A DNA stretch of 64,000 bases from Myxococcales bacterium (GTDB lineage Bacteria; Myxococcota_A; UBA9160; UBA4427), in assembly GCA_014240165.1 (NCBI GenBank), contig JAAZXM010000002.1:81851-145850 (forward strand), written 5' to 3'. A program made the translations under genes and the position numbers. Every line of letters begins with the position of its first letter. Positions within the stretch are counted from its first letter, which is position 1. Positions 42,837 to 50,557 of the stretch are shown here, in pieces. The notes beneath the pieces were generated by a model that searched no databases, was not told where the DNA came from, and saw nothing but the letters and a program-made list of their open reading frames with translations.

Positions 42837-43393
42837 CTTTCGGGTTGTTGCTCACTGGCGAGTCCGACCACTAGGGCGACCGAACAGTGGTATGCCTGGC
42901 TACTCGCACCGCCGCACCAGTTGATATCGTTCGCGCGGTACCAGTGGTAGTCGGGTCGCTCGCCCTCGTTCCGATTGCAATTGCAGCGACCGCAAAAACC
43001 TCGGCCGCAGCAATCGTTATAGGAAATCAAGTAGTGCTGATCATCGGCGGGGTTGAGACAGGTCCCGACCCAGGTAACCGGGCTCGAGGAGGTTTCGGGC
43101 GGGCAGGAGGTTGCGCTCCCGCCGCAGCAGGCGCATAGAAAACCGTCGATGGCGCAGTGTCGCCAATAATCGCAATGAGCCGGGTCGCCCTGACTCCCGC
43201 TGACCTCATCGGGCAGCGTCCGGGGATCGTTGTTGGCCCGGGCCACCGGTAGAATGGGCAGAGCCGCCGCACCAATAACACCCAGGGAGAGTCTTCCCAC
43301 CCGGGCAAGAAAGCTGCGCCTGCCGGCAGCGCGCGCCAATCCCCGCGCCAATCCCCGCGCCGAATCTTCGAGCCAGCGGTCGAGCCGGCTCAT
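42833..43393 (-). CDS. mauA: methylamine dehydrogenase light chain-like (TTQ) protein
   Basis: A 186-residue protein with a twin-arginine-type leader (GRRSFLARVG) and a cysteine-rich mature part. It matches the MauA light chain: CDYWRHCAIDGFLCACCGG, then W108 in VTWVGTC and W159 in NDINWCGG at the two positions that form tryptophan tryptophylquinone, and D127 in LISYNDCC. The family oxidises primary amines in the periplasm as a heterotetramer with the heavy chain. No heavy chain (MauB), MauE, MauD or MauG gene is within this window, so the partner is missing or remote. The symbol is by homology only. Confidence 0.85.
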   Translation of the reverse strand: MSRLDRWLEDSARGLARGLARAAGRRSFLARVGRLSLGVIGAAALPILPVARANNDPRTLPDEVSGSQGDPAHCDYWRHCAIDGFLCACCGGSATSCPPETSSSPVTWVGTCLNPADDQHYLISYNDCCGRGFCGRCNCNRNEGERPDYHWYRANDINWCGGASSQAYHCSVALVVGLASEQQPER

Positions 43394-43465
43394 CTCCGAG
43401 CCTCCATGCGGATCAGCGAAGCGTCCGCATCCTTCGAGTCACAAGTGCCTCGCGCTAACAACACC

Positions 43466-43489
43466 TTCTCGAAGTTCCGGCTTCGAGAA
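43466..43489 (-). terminator. hairpin after GPX gene, probable terminator
   Basis: TTCTCGAAG and CTTCGAGAA are perfect 9-bp arms with a 6-nt loop, 15 bp after the GPX stop on the minus strand. The following GGTGTTGTT is moderately U-rich. It separates the GPX gene from the MauA-like gene. Confidence 0.55.
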
Positions 43490-43504
43490 GCAGTTCACTG
43501 GAGA

Positions 43505-43984
43505 TTAAAGGTGCTGGGAAAGTTGAGTTTCGATTTCTTCAGGCGCAGTCGCGGGATCGAAGCGGGCGATGACCTGGCCATCTTTTCCCACCAGGAATTT
43601 GGTGAAATTCCAAGCGATGTCCTCGTTGCCTTCCCCGTCGGGGTTGCCCGCTTTGAGAAATTTGTAGAGATCGGCCGCGCCGTCCCCGTTCACCTCGATC
43701 TTTGAAAACATGGGAAACGATGCGTCAAATTTGGATTGGGCAAATTCGAGTATCTCTTCATGGGTGCCGGGTTCCTGGCCACCAAATTGGTTACAGGGAA
43801 AAGCCAGAACCGTGAAACCCGTATCTTTGTGCGCTTCGTGCAGTGTACGCAGACCTGCGTACTGGGGAGTGAGGCCTCATTTACTCGCGACGTTGACGAT
43901 CAGGCAAACCCTGCCTTCATAGTCGGAGAGCGCAACGCTCTCGCCGGTGATCGAGTTCATTTCGAAATCGTGCATACTGGCCAT
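43505..43984 (-). CDS. selenocysteine-containing glutathione peroxidase (TGA = Sec)
   Basis: A 159-residue GPX whose frame contains one TGA at 43877-43879, at the catalytic position (NVASK-TGA-GLTPQYAG), residue 36. Both halves are in one frame, so this is not a frameshift. Other catalytic residues are Q70 (FGGQEPG), W125 and N126 (IAWNF). A SECIS-like hairpin sits 14 nt downstream. The enzyme reduces H2O2 or lipid peroxides using glutathione or thioredoxin. ATG 43984 follows AAGGAG. Automatic callers will split it into two genes or call a pseudogene. Confidence 0.9.
43845..43862 (-). ncRNA. bacterial SECIS-type hairpin in GPX mRNA
   Basis: In the mRNA, GUACGC and GCGUAC form a perfect 6-bp stem around AGGUCU, starting 15 nt after the UGA. 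The GCAGGUCUGC core is identical to the apical part of the E. coli fdhF SECIS as I recall it, and the loop GU lies about 23 nt from UGA (about 20 in fdhF). It would recruit SelB-tRNA-Sec. The stem position agrees with known bacterial SECIS spacing. Confidence 0.8.
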
Positions 43985-44206
43985 GGAGTTCTCCTTTTTG
44001 AGTGACCGAAAACTAGCACCGATGCGGCGCCTCGTCTGATCGCGGCAAAGAGCGGCAGGGTCCGCGTTATACTGCCGCCCTGGATTTGTTTGGGTCGAGG
44101 AGCAGAGCATGTTGGCCATATTCTCCACGCGGCAGATCCTTCCATCCTTCTTGGATCACGGGAAATCCGCGGGCTCAAAGGTCGAGTTCGCATTGGGGTG
44201 GGCAGC

Positions 44207-44476
44207 ATGAAAATTTCAGCTCTGTGGCTCCTGCGCGGCGGCGCGTTTCTGCTCCTTGCCATGACGTGCGCGAGCGGGTGCGTGAATGCCGAGCACGCGC
44301 GGGTCAAAGCCGCCCAGCAGGAAAAAGCCCGTTGCGTGGCGACCCAGGGCGAGGACCACCCGGAGTGCCGCGCCCTCGATGCGCGGATCAAGGCGGCCCA
44401 GGAGACCTACGAATCCCGTTCGCGCCAGGCCTGGGGTTGCGATCCCGCTCTGCAGGAATGTCCCACGCCGCGCTGA
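44207..44476 (+). CDS. small lipoprotein
   Basis: An 89-residue protein with a lipoprotein signal: positive start, hydrophobic segment, and the lipobox ending CASGC, giving a lipidated cysteine at about residue 25. The mature part is short, charged and Ala/Gln-rich with two further cysteines at the C-terminus (GCDPALQEC). No family is recognised. It reads divergently from the Sec-GPX gene. Confidence 0.65.
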   Translation: MKISALWLLRGGAFLLLAMTCASGCVNAEHARVKAAQQEKARCVATQGEDHPECRALDARIKAAQETYESRSRQAWGCDPALQECPTPR

Positions 44477-44515
44477 GGACCGCGCGTTCGGGCAAGCTTC
44501 GCTCCGGGGACGGGC

Positions 44516-44758
44516 TTATTCACCCACCATGCGGAGTTCGAGGGGGGAGAGGCGCCCGGTGCCCGCGAGGGAGCGATTTCCGCGGATGAACTCGACCCGG
44601 AACTCGTGGCCGGCTTCGTGCTCGGTCACCAGAAGCCAGATGTCTTCCCGGGTATAGATCGGGACTTCGCCCATGCGCACCAGGCGATCGCCCGGCTCGA
44701 GCCCCGAGGAGGAAGTCGCCGATGATTTATCCGCGCCTTTGGGGCACCATCGGCCCAG
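44516..44758 (-). pseudogene. PDZ-domain remnant
   Basis: An 80-codon stop-to-stop minus frame with no ATG, apart from one inside the domain, encodes a PDZ C-terminal half: GLEPGDRLVRMGEVPIYTREDI, then LRVEF-like strands (FRVEFIRGNRSLAG). This is the carboxylate-binding GLxxGDxI region of a PDZ domain. The upstream part is missing and the mgtC-like gene begins opposite it. It looks like the tail of a lost protease or secretin-type gene. Confidence 0.5.
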
Positions 44759-44820
44759 TCACTCTCGGCCGGCACCGGGTGGAGAGGCCGGGGAGCCAAG
44801 CTTCCAGCAAGGAGATGGGC

Positions 44821-45318
44821 ATGAGTATTTTCGACCCTTCCGCGGCGGAATTCTGGACTCGCGTAGGCGTGGCCATCGCTTCGGCGGGGCTCATCGGCTT
44901 CGAACGCCAGATGCGTGGCAAACCGGTGGGCGTACGCACGAGCATCCTGATCTGCCTGGGAACGTCGATCTTCGTCGAACTCGGGGTGGCCTCGGGCAAC
45001 GCGCAGGCCGACCCCACCCGGGTCATTGGCCAGGTGGTGACCGGAGTCGGTTTCCTCGGAGCAGGGGTGATGCTGGCACGGGGCGGGGTCGTGACGGGCG
45101 TCACCACCGCGGCGGTAATTTGGATCCTCGCGGCCATCGGCGCCTGCATCGGCCTTGGTCACCATGCAGCAGCGCTGGTCTTTTCAGGATTGACCGTTGC
45201 ACTTTTGATCGGGGTGGGCCTGCTCGAAGGGGGCTTCAATCGTCTGCGGACGGGCGTCTATGCCCAGGAAGATGCGGAAGAGCAGCGCGCGGCAGGCGGC
45301 AACGTCAATTCCGAGTGA
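44821..45318 (+). CDS. MgtC/SapB-family membrane protein
   Basis: A 165-residue protein with four to five helices, ATG 44821 after AAGGAG. It shows the family sequence GLIGFERQMRGKPVGVRTSILICLGTS and the VTGVGFLGAGVMLARGG segment. MgtC proteins help survival at low Mg2+ and inhibit F-type ATP synthase in Salmonella; here the role is unknown. It lacks the longer C-terminal ACT-like domain of MgtC, so it matches the short SapB form. Confidence 0.87.
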   Translation: MSIFDPSAAEFWTRVGVAIASAGLIGFERQMRGKPVGVRTSILICLGTSIFVELGVASGNAQADPTRVIGQVVTGVGFLGAGVMLARGGVVTGVTTAAVIWILAAIGACIGLGHHAAALVFSGLTVALLIGVGLLEGGFNRLRTGVYAQEDAEEQRAAGGNVNSE

Positions 45319-45381
45319 GGCGGGTCGCCGCAGTGAAGCGATCGAACTGATCTCTTTTGCGCACGGCATCCAGGAGAGCCG

Positions 45382-46044
45382 ATGAATTCGATTCGCCAGC
45401 GAGCGACCGCAATGTTTCCTTCGGTCATGCTTACGGTGTTGAGCATGGTTCAGGCCCTGGCATTGGAACTGCTTTGGACCCGACTGAGCGAAAGCCCTTT
45501 TCTTTGGGATGGTGGCTGGAACGCAGTGTTGGGCTGGTCCCAGGTTCTGGCGGTGCTTCTCGGCCTGCTGGAGATTTGGCTCTTCTATATAAGCCTTGTG
45601 CTTCGTTTGAGCTGGGTGCCCTCCATGTGGGATTCCGTGGTGCCCTTTGGGATCGGAATCATCGAGTTCACCCTGATTGAATTGACTCGTCCCGATACCA
45701 TCGGCCTCTGGCTATGCACGGCTGCCGTGCTGCTGATCTTCGCGATCCTGGCTGGGCACAGCATTGCCCTACGTGCGCGTCGTCTCGACGAGAACCAGGA
45801 ATTTTTTTCGAATATCTCCAGGGCAAGTCGTCGCGATTTCACTGTGCCCGCGGTTGCGGGAGCGATTCTCGTTGCATTGGGTGTTTCCATTCAATTGATG
45901 GACGAGCAAGGACTGCTCGCCCTCGCCTCCATTGTTTTTGTCATAGGGCTGATCGCTCAGCAGGCTCAGCTGACACGACGTTTCTGGAAGCAATCGATCA
46001 CAGACGCACCGGAGGAGAGTCCGGACGAAAGCGAAGTGTCCTAG
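45382..46044 (+). CDS. hypothetical multi-pass membrane protein
   Basis: A 220-residue protein with ATG 5 nt after AGGAGAG. Around five to six hydrophobic segments are visible (roughly residues 15-30, 48-68, 85-100, 112-130, 150-168, 175-192). There are no recognised motifs. The C-terminus is acidic (APEESPDESEVS). It is 63 bp after the mgtC-like gene, so possibly co-transcribed. Confidence 0.6.
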   Translation: MNSIRQRATAMFPSVMLTVLSMVQALALELLWTRLSESPFLWDGGWNAVLGWSQVLAVLLGLLEIWLFYISLVLRLSWVPSMWDSVVPFGIGIIEFTLIELTRPDTIGLWLCTAAVLLIFAILAGHSIALRARRLDENQEFFSNISRASRRDFTVPAVAGAILVALGVSIQLMDEQGLLALASIVFVIGLIAQQAQLTRRFWKQSITDAPEESPDESEVS

Positions 46045-46116
46045 GAGGCGCTCGTCTAGAAGTGACCTTCCAAGCCTTGCTCTCTCACTCGGCCGCGAAT
46101 ATCAGGGAAACGATTC

Positions 46117-46983
46117 TTGGATTTTTGTATTGCCGTTGCCTACAGCGACCCCCGCCATCTCTGCGAGATCGCAAAAACGGCTGAAGAGTCGGGTTTCGGT
46201 GGGATCGTGATTTCGGATCACGTTGTCCACCCGAAAACGCTCTCCACCCCCTACCCCTACACCCGGGACGGGAGGCCGCGCTGGGAAGCGGACTCGCCGT
46301 GGCCGGACCCGCTCATCGCTGTAGCGGCCATGGCGGCGGTGACCTCTACGATTCGGTTCATCACGAGCGTTCTGGTGCTTCCCTTGCGTCACCCTGTGCT
46401 TGCGGCCAAAAGCGTGGCCACGGCGGCGGTTCTCTCTGGGGACCGCCTGACCCTGGGCGTGGGCGCGGGCTGGATGCGCGAAGAGTTCGAGACCCTGGGA
46501 CAGAATTTCGAAACCCGGGGGCGCCGCCTGGCGGAATCCATCGAGGTTCTGCGCGCGCTCCTCGCGGGCGGCTGGGTGGAGCATCGGGGGGAATTCTTCG
46601 ACTTCGACGCGGTGCAGATGAACCCCGTACCGAGTTCAACGGTCCCGATCTACGGGGGAGGCCTCTCCCCCGCGGCGCTGCGGCGGGCGGCCCAACTCTG
46701 TGATGGCTGGGCTTCGGAAATTCAGACCCGGGATGAATTCGACGGGATTTTATCTCAGCTGCGCGCCTATCGTTCGGAGTCATCCCGCGCCGAGGAGCCC
46801 TTCGGAATCTGTGCCGCGTTGCGCGACGTTTACGATCTCGATGGTTACCGGGCCATGCAGGAGCGCGGGGTCAGCGAATTGATCACCGTGCCCTGGCTCT
46901 TTTACGGAGATGCGGGCCAGTCCTGCCAGCAGAAATGCGACGGCATCCGGCGCTTCGCGGATACGATCATCGCGCGCCTGTAG
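46117..46983 (+). CDS. LLM-class F420-dependent oxidoreductase
   Basis: A 288-residue luciferase-like TIM-barrel protein with TTG start. It shows the TIGR03619-type layout: N-terminal SGFGGIVISDHVVHPK, then DPLIAVAAMAAVTSTIRFITSVLVLP and the cofactor-site SGDRLTLGVGAGWMREEFE. These proteins usually use F420 to reduce or oxidise small molecules. It fits the presence of two DDN-like F420 reductases later in the window. It converges on a TetR gene. Confidence 0.88.
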   Translation: MDFCIAVAYSDPRHLCEIAKTAEESGFGGIVISDHVVHPKTLSTPYPYTRDGRPRWEADSPWPDPLIAVAAMAAVTSTIRFITSVLVLPLRHPVLAAKSVATAAVLSGDRLTLGVGAGWMREEFETLGQNFETRGRRLAESIEVLRALLAGGWVEHRGEFFDFDAVQMNPVPSSTVPIYGGGLSPAALRRAAQLCDGWASEIQTRDEFDGILSQLRAYRSESSRAEEPFGICAALRDVYDLDGYRAMQERGVSELITVPWLFYGDAGQSCQQKCDGIRRFADTIIARL

Positions 46984-47008
46984 CTGATCCCCAGCTTTTG
47001 CCTGCCCC

Positions 47009-47635
47009 TCAGCGGGGCCTTCCAGGCGGCGTCAATTCGCGGATCAAGGTGTCTTCGAGGAAACCGAGTTCGCGGTTTCGGCTCGGCGGACGCTTGCCTT
47101 CGAGCACGGTGGTTGCGGCGAGCCCGGTGAAGACCGAAATCGCGTAGAGCATCAGGTCGATGCTCTCGCGCCTCGAGGCTTTGCTTTCGGGGAAGAATCG
47201 AAGCCAGATCCGTTTCCACTCATCGAGCATTTCACGCTGCCATGGGATCTCGAGTTCCGGGGGCAAATTGAGCAGGATCTCGAAAGTCGAGCGGTAATGG
47301 CTGCTTCGGAAATGTAGCCAGCTGCGCTCGACGAAAAGCGAGGCGCGCGCCTCGAGGCTTTCGTGCTTATCAGAAGGCGTACCCAGAATGCTTGCAAACG
47401 TCCCGAAGGATTCCTCGAGGGCGGCCAGAAGGATGCCTTCCTTGTCGCCGAAATGGTGTTGGACTGCACCCCATGTGACACCGGCCCGGCGGGCGATTTC
47501 AGCTGCGGTTGTTTTTTGAAAGCCGACTTCGGCGATGCTTTCGACCACAGCATGCAGCACGCGCTCGCGCGTCTCGGCCCTTCGCTCGGCATGGCTTCGG
47601 CGCGGGCGCTCGGAAATCTGTGCAGAAGGGCTCAT
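47009..47635 (-). CDS. TetR-family transcriptional regulator
   Basis: A 208-residue regulator with HTH TTAAEIARRAGVTWGAVQHHFGDKEGIL. The ligand domain is of typical length. Its ATG overlaps the stop of the upstream dehydrogenase by 4 bp (ATGA), so it is co-transcribed from the promoter in front of that gene. It could therefore act on the 48499-48878 divergent region that also serves CYP51. Confidence 0.9.
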   Translation of the reverse strand: MSPSAQISERPRRSHAERRAETRERVLHAVVESIAEVGFQKTTAAEIARRAGVTWGAVQHHFGDKEGILLAALEESFGTFASILGTPSDKHESLEARASLFVERSWLHFRSSHYRSTFEILLNLPPELEIPWQREMLDEWKRIWLRFFPESKASRRESIDLMLYAISVFTGLAATTVLEGKRPPSRNRELGFLEDTLIRELTPPGRPR

Positions 47636-48498
47636 CGCCGCGCTTCGTCCTCGACGCCGTAGAGCCGTGCCATGGATTGGGAGACGAGGGAGCCCACGGG
47701 CAGGGCCACTCCGGATTTGCGTGCGAGTTCCAAGGCCCAGGCGAGATCTTTTTCGGCGACCTTCATGTGGTTCTGCATCAGGGCCTGGAAGGCTTCGCTG
47801 TGACGGACCTCCTCGGGAAGTTTATGGCTCGTCAGGTAGCTGACCATCAGATCGGTGAGCTGCCCGTTCGAGCGGCCCGCTTCCTCCAGGATTTCCTGGG
47901 GAAGGCCGATGGCCCGGGCCAGTGCCATGGATTCGTAGGCCGCCGCCCATTGGATATAGGTGATCAAATTGATGCAAAGTTTCAGCTTGGCCCCGCTGCC
48001 GAGTGGCCCGGCATGAATCACGGGAATTTTGCTGGTCGCTGTGAAATAGGGCGCGGCTCTTTCGACATCCGGCGTTTCGCCCCCCACGAGGTAGGTCAGC
48101 TCTTTCTTCTCTGCCCGGGCAGCCCCGCCCGTCACGCAGGCATCCAGCACGGCGATGTCCTTGCTCGAGGCAGCGTCGCGAACGAATTCGGCGGTTTCCG
48201 GCAGGACCGTGCTGTGCACAAGGATGATTCCGCCCGCGCTCATTCCCGCGATCAGCCCATCGTCTCCAGAGACAACCGCGCGAACGTGCGCGTCCTCGGG
48301 AACGCAAATGCCCACGAGATCCGCGCCCTCGCCCACCGCTCGGGCGTTGGAGGCGGCGCGGGCACCGGCGGCGACGAGTTCGGCCATGGGGGCCTCGTCG
48401 ATATCGTGGACCCAGGTTTCGAAACCCGCCGGGGCGAGGTGGGCGGCGATGGGCTTGCCCTGGTTGCCGAGGCCGATGAAACCAACTCGGATAGCCAT
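47632..48498 (-). CDS. NAD(P)-dependent 3-hydroxyisobutyrate-dehydrogenase-like oxidoreductase
   Basis: A 288-residue beta-hydroxyacid dehydrogenase. The Rossmann motif is FIGLGNQGKPIAAHL, the substrate-binding segment is LDACVTGGAARAEKKELTYLVGG, and the catalytic lysine lies in GSGAKLKLCINL. The family oxidises 3-hydroxy acids (3-HIB, 6-phosphogluconate-like, tartronate semialdehyde) or reduces imines. ATG 48498 follows AAGAGGAG; 99 open codons upstream are not supported by family length. It is the first gene of the minus unit with TetR. Confidence 0.88.
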   Translation of the reverse strand: MAIRVGFIGLGNQGKPIAAHLAPAGFETWVHDIDEAPMAELVAAGARAASNARAVGEGADLVGICVPEDAHVRAVVSGDDGLIAGMSAGGIILVHSTVLPETAEFVRDAASSKDIAVLDACVTGGAARAEKKELTYLVGGETPDVERAAPYFTATSKIPVIHAGPLGSGAKLKLCINLITYIQWAAAYESMALARAIGLPQEILEEAGRSNGQLTDLMVSYLTSHKLPEEVRHSEAFQALMQNHMKVAEKDLAWALELARKSGVALPVGSLVSQSMARLYGVEDEARR

Positions 48499-48627
48499 GG
48501 AGTCTCCTCTTTTCTGGTTTTCTGGACGTAGACCCTTGGCCCGGGCGCTCTCGGCCCCCTTCGAAGTCCGAAGCAGCGTTGCTGCCCTTGGGAAGGCCCG
48601 GCCCCGCCAATCTCGATCACCTCGAAC

Positions 48628-48668
48628 CCTACCATAATTTACATTGCAAGCGAATGGTATATTGGATA
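48628..48668. promoter_or_regulatory. AT-rich divergent promoter with TACCAT/ATGGTA repeat
   Basis: The 380-bp region between the dehydrogenase and CYP51 starts is mostly GC-rich, with one AT-rich block at 48628-48668. TACCAT (48630-48635) and ATGGTA (48654-48659) are inverted arms 18 nt apart. TTTACA and TATATT elements nearby could serve the plus strand. The TetR gene downstream is the likely regulator. The rest of the region (48500-48627 and 48669-48878) shows no gene I can support, although the CYP51 frame is open back to 48732. Confidence 0.4.
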
Positions 48669-48878
48669 GCGTCGAGGCCGTGATCGAGTTCTCCCCCGAC
48701 GCCAAAGGCAAGTTTTGGGCGCTTTCGCGCCATGCCCATGGGCTCGCCGCCTTCAAGAACGCATCCCGCTTCTCCAACGCCCACGGTGTTTCCAATGATC
48801 CCGCCGCTCGGGGGCCCCGGGCGAATTCAGTCGACGTCCAGGGCTTTTCTGGGCTTCCGATCTTGCCCGGTGTCCGTC

Positions 48879-50489
48879 ATGGCGCCTGAAGGTCTTCCGG
48901 CACCGGTGCTCAGGGGGGGCTGGCCCCTGCTCGGTCACCTTGCGTCCCTTCGCAAAAATCCCATCGCGCTTTTTCAGCGGGTGCGCGACGAGTTGGGGGA
49001 GTTGGGAGAGATCAACTTCGCGGGCAATCGCGTGGTCATGATGATGGGCGAGGAGGCCCAGGAAGCTTTTTTCCGCGGGAGCGATGAACAACTCGATCAG
49101 GCCGCGGCCTATCCCTTCATGACGCCTATTTTCGGTCAGGGCGTCGTCTTCGATGGAACCCCGGAACAGCGCAAGCAGGCCCTGCGAAATCAATCACTCA
49201 CCGCAAAATTCATGAAGGGGCACGCCGAGGCGATCTCGGTGGAAGTTCGCCGGATGATGTCGGGGCTGGGGGATCGCGGTGAAATCGATCTGCTCGACTT
49301 CTTTTCCGAGCTGACGGTCTATACCTCCAGCGCGTGTTTGATCGGAAAGGAGTTCAGGGAGGCGCTGACTCCGGAATATTTCCAAGTCTTCTATGAACTC
49401 GAGAAGGGAACCGATGCGATTGCATACGTGAACGCCCATCTTCCCTTGCCAGCATTTCGCGCGCGCGATCGGGCCCGGCAAAGGCTCGTAGGCATGTTGT
49501 CCAAAATTTTCGAGAAGCGGCGAAACGATCCGAATGCGGCACCCGAACTCTTCGATGTATTGCTCGGCCTCGAGGACGAAGACGGAAAGCCCCGCTATTC
49601 CATCGACCAGATCACCGGCATGTTCATTTCCCTGATGTTCGCCGGGCACCACACGACTTCGGGAAGCGCCGCATGGACCCTGATCGAATTGCTAAGACAC
49701 CCTGCCTACCTGCAAAAGGTAGTCTCGGAACTCGATGAACTCTACGCGGACGGGCGCGAAGTGAGCCACCAGGCCCTGCGCGAAATCCCTGAACTCGAGC
49801 GCTCCATACAGGAGGCGCTCCGCCTGCATCCTCCCCTGATCCTGCTGATGCGCAAAGTCGTCTACGATTTTCAATACAAGGGCTATACGATCCCGGCGGG
49901 CAAACTCGTCGGCGTTTCACCGGCTGTTTCCAACCGAATGCCCGAATGCTTCCTCGAGCCCGAACGCTATGACCCGAGCCGATACGAGGAGGGACGCGAG
50001 GAAGATAAGCAGCTATTCGCGTGGATTCCCTTCGGAGCGGGCCGTCACCGCTGCGTGGGGTCGGCCTTTGCGATGATGCAGATCAAGGCCATCTTCAGCG
50101 ACCTGCTTCGCGATTATAGCTTTGAGCTCGCGCAGCCCTCTGGGAGCTATCGGAACGATCACTCGAAGATGGTGGTTCAACTCGAGCAGCCCTGTCGCGT
50201 CCGGTACGAGCGCCGAAATGCGCCCGCGCAAGCGGCGGGCCGGGTGGCGGAAAGTTCGGCTGAGCCCTTGCCGGCGGGTGCCTACCGGGTTCGCGTCGAT
50301 CGGGACCTCTGCCAGGGGCACGGTGTCTGCGTCGACGAGGCACCCGGAGCGTTTTCCCTGGACAAGCAGGAAAACAAGGTCAAAGTGATCTTGTCTGGCC
50401 TTTCCGGTGCTGATCATGATCGCGTTCAGCAGGCAGTGAAGCACTGCCCCACCCGGGCGCTTTCCATCGAAGAAGCGATCGAAGAATAA
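48879..50489 (+). CDS. CYP51-type sterol 14-alpha-demethylase fused to [3Fe-4S] ferredoxin
   Basis: A 536-residue natural fusion. Residues 1-446 are a P450 of the CYP51 family: SRS1 FMTPIFGQGVVFDG, I-helix FAGHHTTSGSAAWTLIELLRH, K-helix ExxR in QEALRLHPP, heme cysteine C392 in FGAGRHRCVG, and SYRNDHSKMVVQL near the end, all as in Mycobacterium CYP51. After an Ala-rich linker, residues 468-530 form a ferredoxin with C478, C484 and C523 (CQGHGVC...HCP), the three-cysteine [3Fe-4S] type. The layout is that of the Methylococcus fusion. It should remove the 14-alpha-methyl of a sterol. ATG 48879 starts the domain. Confidence 0.93.
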   Translation: MAPEGLPAPVLRGGWPLLGHLASLRKNPIALFQRVRDELGELGEINFAGNRVVMMMGEEAQEAFFRGSDEQLDQAAAYPFMTPIFGQGVVFDGTPEQRKQALRNQSLTAKFMKGHAEAISVEVRRMMSGLGDRGEIDLLDFFSELTVYTSSACLIGKEFREALTPEYFQVFYELEKGTDAIAYVNAHLPLPAFRARDRARQRLVGMLSKIFEKRRNDPNAAPELFDVLLGLEDEDGKPRYSIDQITGMFISLMFAGHHTTSGSAAWTLIELLRHPAYLQKVVSELDELYADGREVSHQALREIPELERSIQEALRLHPPLILLMRKVVYDFQYKGYTIPAGKLVGVSPAVSNRMPECFLEPERYDPSRYEEGREEDKQLFAWIPFGAGRHRCVGSAFAMMQIKAIFSDLLRDYSFELAQPSGSYRNDHSKMVVQLEQPCRVRYERRNAPAQAAGRVAESSAEPLPAGAYRVRVDRDLCQGHGVCVDEAPGAFSLDKQENKVKVILSGLSGADHDRVQQAVKHCPTRALSIEEAIEE

Positions 50490-50530
50490 GAAGAGATCGA
50501 AGAAGAGATCGAAGAAGAGATCGAAGAATA
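50466..50530 (+). repeat. 12-bp tandem repeat across CYP51 stop codon
   Basis: ATCGAAGAAGAG-type units recur four to five times, starting inside the last codons (IEEAIEE) and continuing after the TAA. The unit length is a multiple of three, so slippage would lengthen or shorten an acidic IEEE tail and could move the stop. The repeat ends about 30 bp before the next gene's ATG and may also affect spacing. Confidence 0.7.
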
Positions 50531-50557
50531 AAATGAAGAATAGAATGAGGAGAAACG

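Noticed and set aside
43505-43984. GPX gene seen as two short frames with a stop between (pseudogene or frameshift)
   Set aside because: Both halves are in the same frame, the TGA lies at the catalytic residue, and a SECIS-like hairpin follows; recoding to selenocysteine explains it.
47004-47018. GCCCC/GGGGC hairpin between the LLM and TetR genes as a terminator
   Set aside because: Only a 5-bp stem with no T-run, and it overlaps the TetR coding end.
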